Source: Paenibacillus doosanensis (lineage in GTDB: Bacteria > Bacillota > Bacilli > Paenibacillales > NBRC-103111). Taken from it: a stretch of 64,000 nucleotides of DNA. The notes beneath the pieces were generated by a model. That model searched no databases and had not been told where the DNA came from. It saw only the letters and a list, made by a program, of their open reading frames with translations. A program made the position numbers and the translations under genes. Positions 16,752-25,108 of this stretch are shown one piece after another. Location: positions 1-64,000 of the forward strand of contig NZ_JANYUY010000028.1 of NCBI RefSeq assembly GCF_025060755.1. Direction: 5' to 3'. Each line of letters begins with the position of its first letter. Positions within the stretch are counted from its first letter, which is position 1.

Positions 16752-16947
16752 GACGGTCCGCAGCGTGCTGAAGTACCGCAATCAGTTTCTGGATCTTCTG
16801 GTAGGCGTGCCGAGCTACGATAAATACGTAGAGCACAGGCTGGAGCATCATCCCGCAGAGCCGATTCAGTCGCGGGAGGAGTTTTTCCGTGAAGCGCAAG
16901 AGGCGCGCTACAATGGCAAGGGCGGCAAAGTGTCACGCTGCTGTTAG
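16744..16947 (+). CDS. YbdD/YjiX family protein, CstA partner (DUF466)
   Basis: 67 aa. The start ATG 16744 lies inside the end of cstA, 7 bases after GGAGGTG; the -1 frame overlap implies translational coupling. The motif VGVPSYDKYVEHRLEHHP and EEFFREAQEARYNGKGG identify the small YbdD family found next to CstA-type transporters. The usual GRCC end reads KVSRCC here. The C-terminal Cys pair is a family feature; its function is unknown. Confidence 0.92.
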   Translation: MFETVRSVLKYRNQFLDLLVGVPSYDKYVEHRLEHHPAEPIQSREEFFREAQEARYNGKGGKVSRCC

Positions 16948-16994
16948 CCGCAAGCCCTGCAGTCATTCCAATTCCGACGATAGGCAAAATAACA

Positions 16995-17048
16995 GGACGC
17001 TTCCGTTTCCGCTTAGTAGAGCGGCATTTGGAAGCGTCTTTGCGTTTT
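16995..17048 (+). terminator. Terminator after cstA-ybdD
   Basis: GACGCTTCC (16996-17004) pairs with GGAAGCGTC (17030-17038); an inner stem CCGCT/AGCGG extends it; T-rich tail follows. Confidence 0.75.
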
Positions 17049-17140
17049 TGCGAGAACAGAGAGGAATTGCCGGTCGCGGCCGCGGGCTCGGCCCTTGAGC
17101 GTACGGCCGCTACAGCAGGTTCAGCAGGTATTGAACCGGC

Positions 17141-17653
17141 TCAAGAACGGAACGGTTCATCGGAGCGGTTTTCCGTTCCTTTTATACGCTCGAACGTATA
17201 GTAGGTATAAGGGTCGCTGCCTTCGACCGGCCGCTCGTACGTCAGCGTATAAAGACTGCGGTCCCATGCCGGGAAATAAATATTGCCCACCGCTTGCCGA
17301 TGAACGATCGTCAAATACAGCCGGTCGGCGTAAGGCAGGGCGGCTTCATAGATTTGGCCTCCGCCGGCGATTAAGACTTCTTCCTCCTGCCGCGCCAGCC
17401 GCAGCGCTTCGTCCAGCGAGCCCGCCGTCAGGCATGGCCCGGACTGCAGGGAGCGGCTGCGCGTTACGATGATCGTGCGCCGGTCCGGCAGCGGCCTGCC
17501 GATGGAATCGTACGTTTTCCGGCCCATGATGACGGTTTTGCCGAGCGTAAGCTCCTTAAAGCGTTTCTGTTCCCCGGGGATGCTCCAAGGAATAGCCTCG
17601 TCCATACCGATGACGCCATTCTCGGAAACGGCGGCAATTAACGAAATGATCAT
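17141..17653 (-). CDS. Dihydrofolate reductase
   Basis: 170 aa. Reduces dihydrofolate to tetrahydrofolate with NADPH for thymidylate, purine and methionine synthesis. Family motifs are clear: NGVIG (12-16), IPWS with W23, the glycines of IMGRKTYDSIG, and GGGQIY. The usual active-site Asp is Glu (E28, in PGEQKRF). The pattern IPWSxxGEQ resembles mobile trimethoprim-resistant DfrA1-type enzymes as I recall them. No thymidylate synthase gene is adjacent, unlike the common thyA-folA arrangement, so this may be a second copy. The start has AAAGGTGA upstream. Length is normal for the family. Confidence 0.93.
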   Translation of the reverse strand: MIISLIAAVSENGVIGMDEAIPWSIPGEQKRFKELTLGKTVIMGRKTYDSIGRPLPDRRTIIVTRSRSLQSGPCLTAGSLDEALRLARQEEEVLIAGGGQIYEAALPYADRLYLTIVHRQAVGNIYFPAWDRSLYTLTYERPVEGSDPYTYYTFERIKGTENRSDEPFRS

Positions 17654-17764
17654 GAAAGCTTCACCTTTTTTTCAATCTTTTCTTTCATACTACCATACAA
17701 TAATAACCCGGATGGGGTAAAATGAATAACAATATCGCAGTTTTTACATTAAGGGGTAATGACG

Positions 17765-19150
17765 ATGAAAACAGTCGCGGTGATCGGCGGCGGTATTACT
17801 GGTTTGTCTGCCGTATACTATTTGAATCAACTGATGAAAGAACGCAGTCTGGACGTCCAAGTCGTGTTGATCGAAGCCGACAAGAAGCTGGGCGGCAAGA
17901 TCAGCACGCACTATGAAGGTGAATTTACAATGGAAACCGGGGCCGACTCGATCATCACCCGGAAGCAGAATGTGGCTCCTCTCATCGATGAATTGAATAT
18001 GCGCGAAGAGGTCGTCTATAACGGAACCGGCAAGTCGTATATTTATATCGACGGCGAATTGAAGCCGATCCCGGACGATACGATGTTCGGCATTCCGCTG
18101 AGCCTGGAATCGCTAGCCAAGAGCGATCTCGTGTCCGCCGAAGGCAAAGTCGATGCGCTGAAAGATTTCTATACCAAAAATGAAACGTTCACCAAAAACG
18201 ATTCCATCGGCTTGTTCCTGGAAAGCTTCCTCGGCAAAGAGCTGGTCGAAAGGCAAATTTCGCCGGTCATATCCGGCGTATATTCGGGCGAGCTGCATGA
18301 TTTGACGATCGCTTCCACGCTCCCTTATTTGCTGGATTATAAAAATGAGTACGGCAGCATCATCCAAGGACTCTCTGAAAATAGGAGCAAATTTAAAGGC
18401 ACGGGCGATAAAAAGTTTTTATCGTTTAAACATGGCGTTTCGGCACTGGTGGACGAGATGGAGCGCAAGCTTACCGGCGTGGACGTAATAAAAGGCGTCA
18501 AGGCGGAGGCGCTCGTCAAAGAGGGGGACAAGTACCGGATTACGCTTGCCGACGGGCGGCGGATTGAAGCGGACTTCGTCGTCTTGAGCACGCTGCACTC
18601 CGCGGCGCAGGCGCTGCTGCAATCGGAGGAGCTGAACGAGGATTTCAGCCGGCTGCGCAACAGCTCGCTGATCAGCGTCTACATCGGGTTTGACATTCCC
18701 GATCACGAGCTGCCCAAAGACGGCACCGGCTTTATCGCCGCCAAGAACGGCGATTTGGTTTGCGACGCCTGTACGTGGACGAGCCGCAAGTGGGAGCATA
18801 CGTCGGCAAACCGCCGGCTGCTCGTCAGGCTGTTCTACAAGAGCTTGAAGCCGATCTATCAAACGTTGAAAAATCTTACCGAAGAGGAACTGCTGAAGGT
18901 AGCTCTAAAAGATATCGAAAGCAGCCTCGGTCTTACGTCCGAGCCGGTGACGTACAAGGTGACCAAATGGCATGAAACGATGCCGAATTATCATATTAAG
19001 CATAACGAGATCGTGCAGTCGCTGGAACGGAAAATGGAGGCCGGCTATCCGAACGTGCTGCTGGCCGGCTGCTCTTACTACGGCGTCGGCATTCCCGACT
19101 GCATTGCGAACGGCCAAAAGACGGCCGAGCTGATCGCCGGACGGCTGTAA
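17765..19150 (+). CDS. cgoX: Coproporphyrinogen III oxidase (HemY/CgoX type)
   Basis: 461 aa from ATG 17765, 8 bases after AAGGGG; the ATG at 17759 is too close to that site. The FAD-binding motif VIGGGITGLSA opens the protein and GADSIITRKQ and the C-terminal LAGCSYYGVGIPDCIANG are typical of the HemG/HemY family. In Gram-positive bacteria this enzyme oxidises coproporphyrinogen III to coproporphyrin III with oxygen in the coproporphyrin-dependent haem pathway. The usual hemE and hemH neighbours are not here, so the gene is separated from the rest of the pathway. A terminator follows. Confidence 0.92.
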   Translation: MKTVAVIGGGITGLSAVYYLNQLMKERSLDVQVVLIEADKKLGGKISTHYEGEFTMETGADSIITRKQNVAPLIDELNMREEVVYNGTGKSYIYIDGELKPIPDDTMFGIPLSLESLAKSDLVSAEGKVDALKDFYTKNETFTKNDSIGLFLESFLGKELVERQISPVISGVYSGELHDLTIASTLPYLLDYKNEYGSIIQGLSENRSKFKGTGDKKFLSFKHGVSALVDEMERKLTGVDVIKGVKAEALVKEGDKYRITLADGRRIEADFVVLSTLHSAAQALLQSEELNEDFSRLRNSSLISVYIGFDIPDHELPKDGTGFIAAKNGDLVCDACTWTSRKWEHTSANRRLLVRLFYKSLKPIYQTLKNLTEEELLKVALKDIESSLGLTSEPVTYKVTKWHETMPNYHIKHNEIVQSLERKMEAGYPNVLLAGCSYYGVGIPDCIANGQKTAELIAGRL

Positions 19151-19214
19151 CTCGTTCCGAATAGGAAGAACCGGGAGATGCTCCCCGGTATAACGTTCCG
19201 GCAGCCATAAAGTT

Positions 19215-19256
19215 AAGGCGTCCTACCGTCGTTTCCGACAGGAGGGACGCCTTTTT
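19215..19256 (+). terminator. Terminator after cgoX
   Basis: AGGCGTCC pairs with GGACGCCT with a few unpaired bases in between, then a six-T run. It lies between convergent genes. Confidence 0.75.
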
Positions 19257-19274
19257 TAGATTATGGAGAATAGA

Positions 19275-21248
19275 CTAAACGTCCAGAACGACCATCTGAT
19301 GGCACTCGAACTTCGGCACCGTGTAACGGACGACGCCGTCCGCCGCTTCAAAAGAAAGCTCGGTCATTTGCGGAGCCAAATAAACGCGCCGCACCGGCTT
19401 ATCCAGCTTCAGCGAAACCGTCGTGTCCAAAATCGGCAGGATGTCTTCAATCACTTCGACGCCCGAGCCGCGCTTGACGGGGGAGGCGTACAGCAGATGA
19501 TTGACATAACGTCCTTCGGCCTGCTGCTCCATGAGCGTAACGACGCCTTGCGCCGGCAAATCGGTCGTCAGCGTCTTGTCCGGCAGCAGCCGGTTTAAGG
19601 CGTAAAGCACGCACTCTTTGAGCGCGAGACTTCCTTTGGTCGCATAATCGGCGAATACGTTCCAGGCGAAATAAATGCCGTTGGCGCTTTCGATCATGCC
19701 GGGACCGTTATTGTGCAGCGCGCTCGGCGTATGCTGATGAGAGCAGAAGGTGAATACGTCCCGGTTAAAATAAGGATTCTCGCGGTGGCCGAGAACGGAG
19801 CCGCCCTCGGCCAAGCCGACCTGCTGGCCGTCGGCGTAAAAGATGAACGACGCGTTTGCCAGACTAGGGAGCTCGAAATGCGGGCGGAAGTAATCCGGCT
19901 TATACGGATTCTCTCCTTCCCAGACGGCGCCGAGGTCTATGGCGAATGCCGTGCCTTCTTCATTAAGCCCTGAACGGCCGGTAGCAAGCACCTTGCCGCC
20001 TTGCCGGAAATAACCGTCCAGCTTGGCCCGCAGCTTCGGACCGACGGTAATCTGATCGGGCAGAACGACGACTTTATACGGGGTGAAGTCGCTCTCCGTA
20101 TCGATCACATCGAACAGCAGTTTGCCTTCGAGCAGCATGCGAACCGCTCCGGCGTCTGAAGCGCCCGACCGGTCTTCGCGTTTCTCCTCTTTATTCGAGG
20201 CAGCCGCTTCCACCGAAAGCAGGGCGATGTCCGCTACGCTGCGGGCTCCCGCGCACCATGCTTCCTTCTGCTCGACTTCTCGGTAGGCGGCTCCGATCAG
20301 CTCATAGGTGGCCGGGTCCATCAAGCCTTCGGGATGCAGCTGGTCGCCGATGGAGCAGCGGGCGCCGTTGGCGATGCTGAGCGCGGTTTCGTAGCGCAGC
20401 GCGTTCGGATGCTTGTAGCCGCCGAACTCGCCCCAGGTCGTATGGAACTTGCCCGTCATTCCGAGAAAATCCATCCCGAGCCCGTGCGCGTAACGCGCCG
20501 ATAGCGGAAAATGATCGTACCCCCAGCCGCCGGTCGGCAGCGATTCCAGCTCCAAATGCGAGTTCATCCGGGCCAGGTCGCGTCTGCCGCGGCGGATATG
20601 ACCGCCGTTATGAAACACTGGCAGCCCGGGCTTGATGGCGTCTATCGCTTCGCGGACGCGGCGGGCGTAGCTCGCGTAGGTTCGCTCGCCCAGCGCGATG
20701 ACGGCGTCTTTGTCCCGCGGGTCCTGCCCTTGCTCGCGGAGCATCCGGACGCAGGTATGGCAGTAGCATTGACGGACGCCGACGATATCGAGGAAGATGC
20801 CGTCCGCGTCGTAATTGCGCACTACCTCTTCGATCTGTGCGATCAAAATGTCCAAATAAGGCGAGTTGAGGCAAAACTGATGATAGCCCGGCTTCATAAA
20901 GCCGTCCACCCAGTTCGTATTGTCATGAATATCGCGGATAAGCCACTCGGGATGTCTCCGGGTCAGCTTCTCGTCGAGTCCGGCAGAAATATAAACGGGC
21001 GTTTTGACGCCGATCTCGTGCGCCGCTTCGATCATGGCGCCGAGCAGGTCGAAGCTGAGGCCGGGATGTCTCTCGTTCGCTTCGCTGGGATGATAGGCCC
21101 ATCCGTGATGACATTTGGAGAAAATCGTAATGGAATCGACGCGGCCTTTTTGCAGCATGTCTTGAAACTGCTGTTTGGAAAATTGCCTGCCGATATGCGG
21201 AATGGCTTCCGAAGTATGAAAGTCTAAATGAACTTGACGAAAACGCAT
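19275..21248 (-). CDS. Glycoside hydrolase, GHL6/GH151-like, possible alpha-L-fucosidase
   Basis: 657 aa. An N-terminal TIM-barrel region (about 1-380) has the pattern RQVHLDFHTSEAIP, the nucleophile-like DGIFLDIV region and WGEFGGYKHP. It is followed by a region resembling beta-galactosidase trimerisation domains (about 390-560, with VVLPDQITVGPKLRAKLDGY) and a C-terminal beta domain. This order is that of 'hypothetical glycosyl hydrolase 6' proteins; some members, including a Paenibacillus enzyme, are GH151 alpha-L-fucosidases. No signal peptide is visible. A divergent AraC regulator, separated by 395 bases, probably controls it. The substrate is inference. AGGAG precedes the start, and repeat copy 3 lies just upstream. 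Confidence 0.75.
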   Translation of the reverse strand: MRFRQVHLDFHTSEAIPHIGRQFSKQQFQDMLQKGRVDSITIFSKCHHGWAYHPSEANERHPGLSFDLLGAMIEAAHEIGVKTPVYISAGLDEKLTRRHPEWLIRDIHDNTNWVDGFMKPGYHQFCLNSPYLDILIAQIEEVVRNYDADGIFLDIVGVRQCYCHTCVRMLREQGQDPRDKDAVIALGERTYASYARRVREAIDAIKPGLPVFHNGGHIRRGRRDLARMNSHLELESLPTGGWGYDHFPLSARYAHGLGMDFLGMTGKFHTTWGEFGGYKHPNALRYETALSIANGARCSIGDQLHPEGLMDPATYELIGAAYREVEQKEAWCAGARSVADIALLSVEAAASNKEEKREDRSGASDAGAVRMLLEGKLLFDVIDTESDFTPYKVVVLPDQITVGPKLRAKLDGYFRQGGKVLATGRSGLNEEGTAFAIDLGAVWEGENPYKPDYFRPHFELPSLANASFIFYADGQQVGLAEGGSVLGHRENPYFNRDVFTFCSHQHTPSALHNNGPGMIESANGIYFAWNVFADYATKGSLALKECVLYALNRLLPDKTLTTDLPAQGVVTLMEQQAEGRYVNHLLYASPVKRGSGVEVIEDILPILDTTVSLKLDKPVRRVYLAPQMTELSFEAADGVVRYTVPKFECHQMVVLDV

Positions 21249-21272
21249 GCGGATCGCACTCTCCTTTTTTTA

Positions 21273-21446
21273 TTGTTTAGGAAATGAAGCGCAGCCATAT
21301 TCTGTGGATATCCGTGGTCTCCCCCGAAAGTAAAGTCTACCCATAGAACGATCCCAGAGGAATGGTTAGACGCCGATCCAGCTTAGGCTGGATGCGGACG
21401 GAATAAGCTTCAGAGCTTTACGTCACTTTTGGGGGATTTGTTCTTG
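21273..21446 (+). repeat. Dispersed structured repeat, copy 3
   Basis: Same element and same strand as copies 1, 2 and 4, from TTGTTTAGGAAATGAAGCG to GGGGGATTTGTTCTTG. It follows a T run that is the complement of the ribosome binding site of the minus-strand glycosidase, so here it sits in that gene's 5' leader region. The remaining bases to 21643 hold no other recognised element. Confidence 0.85.
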
Positions 21447-21643
21447 CTCAAAATGTTGCGCCGGGAAGCATGCCCGGCTTGCTCTTCCCTAACTATAAGC
21501 GGAAGGCGGCGGGGCGTCATAGGTGGAGGCACGACCATTTATAGCATAATTTAGACCAAATGCAATTTGTTTTTTGCCGTGCGGTGATATACACTGATGT
21601 ATCAGAGAAAACGGATTCCGAGCTTGGGGCAGGGAGGAAGCGT

Positions 21644-22516
21644 ATGGATATTTTGCAGCTGGCCATCCCGCCGCTGCCGCAGTTTTTGACGGCGGGACAC
21701 AGCGTATGGCGGGAAGGCATGCAGCATTTCGAGCGAACCTTCGAGGTGTACGATCTGATCATCGTCTGCAACGGAGCGCTGTATATGACGGAGGCCGGCA
21801 TCCCTTACGAAGTGAAGGCGGGAGAGCTGCTGCTGCTCGAACCGGGGCGGCCGCACTACGGACACAGGCCTTCCACGGAGGACTCGGAGCTGTATTGGCT
21901 GCACTTTCGTCACGGAAGACCGCTCGCGAGGCTGACCGAGAAGCATATTCCTTGGTCGACGCTGGTCCGCAGAGGAACGGACAGCGATTTGACCGCGCCG
22001 GAGCAATATTTATTCCTGCCCAAGTACGGCGCCGTCGATATAAAGCCGCTTCAGCCGGCGCTGAAGGATATTCTAAGGCTGCGCGACAGCTTGACGCTGG
22101 AGCATGCGGTCGATCTGCAGGTGGCGCTGGGACGGCTGCTCGCGCAGCTGCAATCCGGCGTCCGCGAGCAGCGCCGCGCCACCCGATCCTATGCCGTCTC
22201 CGAGCAGGTCAAAGCTTATCTGGAGCAGCATATGGCCGAGCCGTTCGAGGCGCGGCTGCTGGCGGAGGAGCTGCATTTTCACTTCGATTATGCGGCCCGC
22301 TGCCTGAAGAAGCATACGGGACTTAGCCCGCTGCAGTACCAGCACGCGCTAAGGATGGAGACGGCGAAACGGCTGCTGCTGGACAGCGCGGTTCCGGTGC
22401 CGGAAATCGCTTCTCAAGTGGGTTTTGCCGACTACAATTATTTCATCCGGATGTTCAGTAAAACCGTCGGAGTGTCTCCCGGACTGTTCCGGCAATCGGC
22501 CAGAGGGTATGTCTGA
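21644..22516 (+). CDS. AraC family transcriptional regulator
   Basis: 290 aa from ATG 21644, 6 bases after AGGGAGG. The N-terminal part (about 1-150) is a cupin-like sensor (YEVKAGELLLLEPGRPHYG). The C-terminal 100 residues hold two helix-turn-helix motifs of the AraC/XylS type, with the signature IASQVGFADYNYFIRMFSKTVGVSPGLFR split over the second. It is divergent from the GH151-like gene and is most likely its activator, responding to a sugar. No operator is evident. Confidence 0.93.
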   Translation: MDILQLAIPPLPQFLTAGHSVWREGMQHFERTFEVYDLIIVCNGALYMTEAGIPYEVKAGELLLLEPGRPHYGHRPSTEDSELYWLHFRHGRPLARLTEKHIPWSTLVRRGTDSDLTAPEQYLFLPKYGAVDIKPLQPALKDILRLRDSLTLEHAVDLQVALGRLLAQLQSGVREQRRATRSYAVSEQVKAYLEQHMAEPFEARLLAEELHFHFDYAARCLKKHTGLSPLQYQHALRMETAKRLLLDSAVPVPEIASQVGFADYNYFIRMFSKTVGVSPGLFRQSARGYV

Positions 22517-22664
22517 CCGGCAGCAATAGCACAATATCGCCTGATCTTGACGGTAGCCGTGCGCCGTAGACATTTCGGGGGAAAAGGAAGAGAAGTTCAA
22601 GGCGCGAAGCTTGGATGACGCAGCGCGTTCGGTAATGTGCAGGGTAAGGCGTAAACGGCGATCA

Positions 22665-22693
22665 TTGGCTTTATGCTGCAGGATAGGTATAAT
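22665..22693 (+). promoter_or_regulatory. Candidate promoter of the lutR-like gene
   Basis: TTGGCT (22665-22670), a 17-base spacer and a perfect -10 TATAAT (22688-22693). The start codon is 21 bases after the -10, giving a very short leader. Confidence 0.6.
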
Positions 22694-22713
22694 AAACGTG
22701 AGAATGACAGGAT

Positions 22714-23466
22714 ATGGAGCTAGTCATAGAAGCAGTCAGGGGGCGGCCCGATTTGGAAATTCAGAAAATTTCGTCGCGTAAAATATATGAAGTGATCGCC
22801 GATCAGATTAAGGAGCAGATTGTGAGCGGCGCGCTGCAGCCGGGGCAGAAGCTGCCTTCGGCCAAGGAGCTGTCCGAGCGTTTCCAGGTGGGAAGGTCCA
22901 CGGTAAGAGAGGCGCTGAGCGCCCTGAAGGCCATGGGGCTCGTCGAAATCCATCAGGGCGAAGGAAGTTATGTGCGCAGCATCGAAGCGCAGGATGTCGA
23001 CCTGCCCGTATTCGATTCGCTGCTGATGAGCCGGGAGACGGTCATGGAGCTGATCGAAGCGCGCAAGGCGCTCGAAATCTCGAATGCGGCGTTAGCGGCC
23101 GAGAAGCGTAACGATCAGGATATCGCCAAGTTTGAGGCGGTGTTGAGCAAAATGGAAGATTTCCTGGGCAATGAAGAAGAGGGAGAGCGGTCCGACATGA
23201 TGTTCCATCTGACGCTCGCCCAGGCGACGCATAACTCGATTATGGAACGAATGATCGATTCGATCTCCACTCAGATGCAGGCTGCTATTCGCGAGACGAG
23301 ACGGCTGCAGATGTATTCCAGCAAGACCGTGTCCAGGCAGCTTCTTAAGGAGCATAGAGCTATCTATGAAGCCATATTGAAGGGAGATCCTGCGGCGGCC
23401 CAGGACGCGATGCGCCATCATTTGTTTCATGTCGAGCAGGTGCTTTTGAAGTTTTTGAAAAAATAA
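22714..23466 (+). CDS. lutR: FadR/GntR family regulator, LutR-like
   Basis: 250 aa. An N-terminal winged helix (about 24-90, QVGRSTVREALSALKAMGLV) is followed by an FCD ligand-binding domain. The motif run closely resembles B. subtilis LutR, the lactate-responsive repressor of lutABC, from memory of that sequence. Here it is separated from lutABC by the germination operon, 4.5 kb away. The start is uncertain: ATG 22714 has only a weak site, and TTG 22753 is an alternative. In B. subtilis L-lactate relieves repression. Confidence 0.85.
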   Translation: MELVIEAVRGRPDLEIQKISSRKIYEVIADQIKEQIVSGALQPGQKLPSAKELSERFQVGRSTVREALSALKAMGLVEIHQGEGSYVRSIEAQDVDLPVFDSLLMSRETVMELIEARKALEISNAALAAEKRNDQDIAKFEAVLSKMEDFLGNEEEGERSDMMFHLTLAQATHNSIMERMIDSISTQMQAAIRETRRLQMYSSKTVSRQLLKEHRAIYEAILKGDPAAAQDAMRHHLFHVEQVLLKFLKK

Positions 23467-23595
23467 GCGGTGAAGCGAGCGAAAGGGCCGTTTGAATCTG
23501 GAACAGCGTCAGTGGGCGTCTTTGAATCCGATTTCAGCAGCGAGAAACCTCTATCGACCGCAGGACCCGAAATTAATCACTGCCCTTCTAGAGTG

Positions 23596-23630
23596 AGCCT
23601 CTTTTCCGCCGGACGGAAAGGAGGCTTTTT
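23596..23630 (+). terminator. Terminator after the lutR-like gene
   Basis: AGCCTCTTTTCCG pairs with CGGAAAGGAGGCT around CCGGA, then five T. Repeat copy 4 starts directly after. Bases 23467-23595 hold no feature I can see. Confidence 0.85.
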
Positions 23631-23632
23631 GT

Positions 23633-23876
23633 TTGTTTAGGAAATGATGCGCAGCCATACCCTGTGGAAATCCGTGGGCACCCCCGAAAGGAAAGTCTAC
23701 CCATAGAACGATCCCGGAGGAATGGTTAGACGCCGATCCAGCTTAGGCTGGATGCGGACGGAATAAGCTTCAGAGCATCACGTCACTACCCTGGAAATTA
23801 CTCTTGTTACCCCATTTCCATTGTCTGTGGTGCCGCGTCGGCGGCATGGATGGCTTTTGGGGGATTTGTTCTTGCT
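23633..23876 (+). repeat. Dispersed structured repeat, copy 4 (interrupted)
   Basis: Same element as copies 1-3, but interrupted by about 68 extra bases (roughly 23788-23855) between CGTCACT and TTTTGGGGGA. The extra segment holds the stem GTGCCGC/GCGGCA. It abuts the preceding terminator. Confidence 0.82.
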
Positions 23877-23930
23877 GCCGCTGCGATAGTGATGAACGGG
23901 GCACCGCTTTCGGAAGGATTTGCTCGGCGG

Positions 23931-23959
23931 GTATAAACTGAACTATCCGAGGAATAATA
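23931..23959 (+). promoter_or_regulatory. Candidate sigma-G promoter of the germination operon
   Basis: GTATA (23931-23935), a 17-base spacer and AATAATA (23953-23959) approximate the forespore sigma-G consensus (GHATR, then CATXHTA), with A in place of the first C. Germination receptor operons of B. subtilis are transcribed by sigma-G. Confidence 0.4.
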
Positions 23960-24007
23960 CGCCTAACCTGCTTTTATTTTCAAAAAAAAACAGTCGGTGG
24001 TTAAGCC

Positions 24008-25108
24008 ATGGATAACAACCAGAGGAGCTTGAATCTTCAGCAGCTTTTTACCTTATTTATGCTCTCATCGGGTCTTATGGATCATGTCATTGTCATGCCT
24101 TTTTTGCTTGGGATTTCAGGCCGCAGCGGATGGATTACCGTTGTACTGGTCGGAGTGCTCCTGACTTGCTGGCTGCCGCTCTTAACCTATGTGATAAAGA
24201 AAACGAAGATGCAGCCGCTTTTTTTATGGATGAGGCAGAGATACGGCCTGGTGATCTCCGCCTTGTTTCAAATACCCATGGCGGTATATTTATTCGCGCT
24301 CGGAACAACAACGCTTGTGGACACGGTAGTGTGGGTCAAGAGCATGTTTCTTCCCGAGACGCCTGTTTGGTTTATCGCATTTTCGTTTATGGGCGTTTGC
24401 GTATGGGCCACTTACTCGGGTATACGGACGATTGCAAGATGCGGCGTTTTTCTTCTGCCGCTTGTCGTTGTATTCGGCATGTTCGTCAGCGTGGCGAATA
24501 TACCGCGCAAACATTACGATCACCTGCTTCCGTTGCTGGAAAACGGCATGGGCCCCGTCTTCGAAGGGATGTTTATCGTAGGCGGCGGTCTTATTGAAGT
24601 TGTGATGGTGCTGCTGATGCAGCATCATCTGAAAGCTCAGCCGAAGTTTAGCCATATGCTGCTTACTCTCTGGGTGCTTGTCGGGTTGACTTCAGGGCCA
24701 TTAGTCGGAGCGATTGCGGAATTCGGCCCGGCGGAAGCGGCGCATCTCCGATACCCGGCCTATGAGGAATGGCGGCTGGTCAGAATCGGGCATTACGTCG
24801 AGCATGTCGACTTTTTATCGATATTCCAGTGGCTTTCGGGAGGGTTTATCCGGATATCGCTTGCGCTGTTTCTGCTGAAGGATATGCTTCGCAGCCGTTC
24901 GCTTCCCGGTCGGGGGTCCATGGCCGTCGTCGCCGGGTTGGGCTGCCTTATGACGATCGCCGTGCTGCTGCCGTTTTCGGATAAAGACTTTGTCGCTTTT
25001 CTAAACGATTGGTATTTCACGGGAGCTGTGACGGTCGCCCTCTTGTTCAGCGCGGGGGTTACGCTGCTCGTTTGGTTCAAAAAGCAGGAGAGGAGCGGTT
25101 CAACTTGA
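24008..25108 (+). CDS. GerB family spore germination permease
   Basis: 366 aa with ten hydrophobic segments. GerB subunits are APC-superfamily-like proteins that bind germinants in the inner spore membrane. The N-terminal LQQLFTLFMLSSGLMDHVIVMP and the segment WATYSGIRTIARCG are typical. It is the first gene of a germination operon in the order B-A-C, unlike the common A-B-C order. The start is ATG 24008 with a weak GGTGG site. Confidence 0.92.
   Translation: MDNNQRSLNLQQLFTLFMLSSGLMDHVIVMPFLLGISGRSGWITVVLVGVLLTCWLPLLTYVIKKTKMQPLFLWMRQRYGLVISALFQIPMAVYLFALGTTTLVDTVVWVKSMFLPETPVWFIAFSFMGVCVWATYSGIRTIARCGVFLLPLVVVFGMFVSVANIPRKHYDHLLPLLENGMGPVFEGMFIVGGGLIEVVMVLLMQHHLKAQPKFSHMLLTLWVLVGLTSGPLVGAIAEFGPAEAAHLRYPAYEEWRLVRIGHYVEHVDFLSIFQWLSGGFIRISLALFLLKDMLRSRSLPGRGSMAVVAGLGCLMTIAVLLPFSDKDFVAFLNDWYFTGAVTVALLFSAGVTLLVWFKKQERSGST

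Noticed and set aside
17722-17916. 64-codon frame at the start of cgoX
   Set aside because: It is out of frame with the clear oxidase reading frame and lacks a ribosome binding site.
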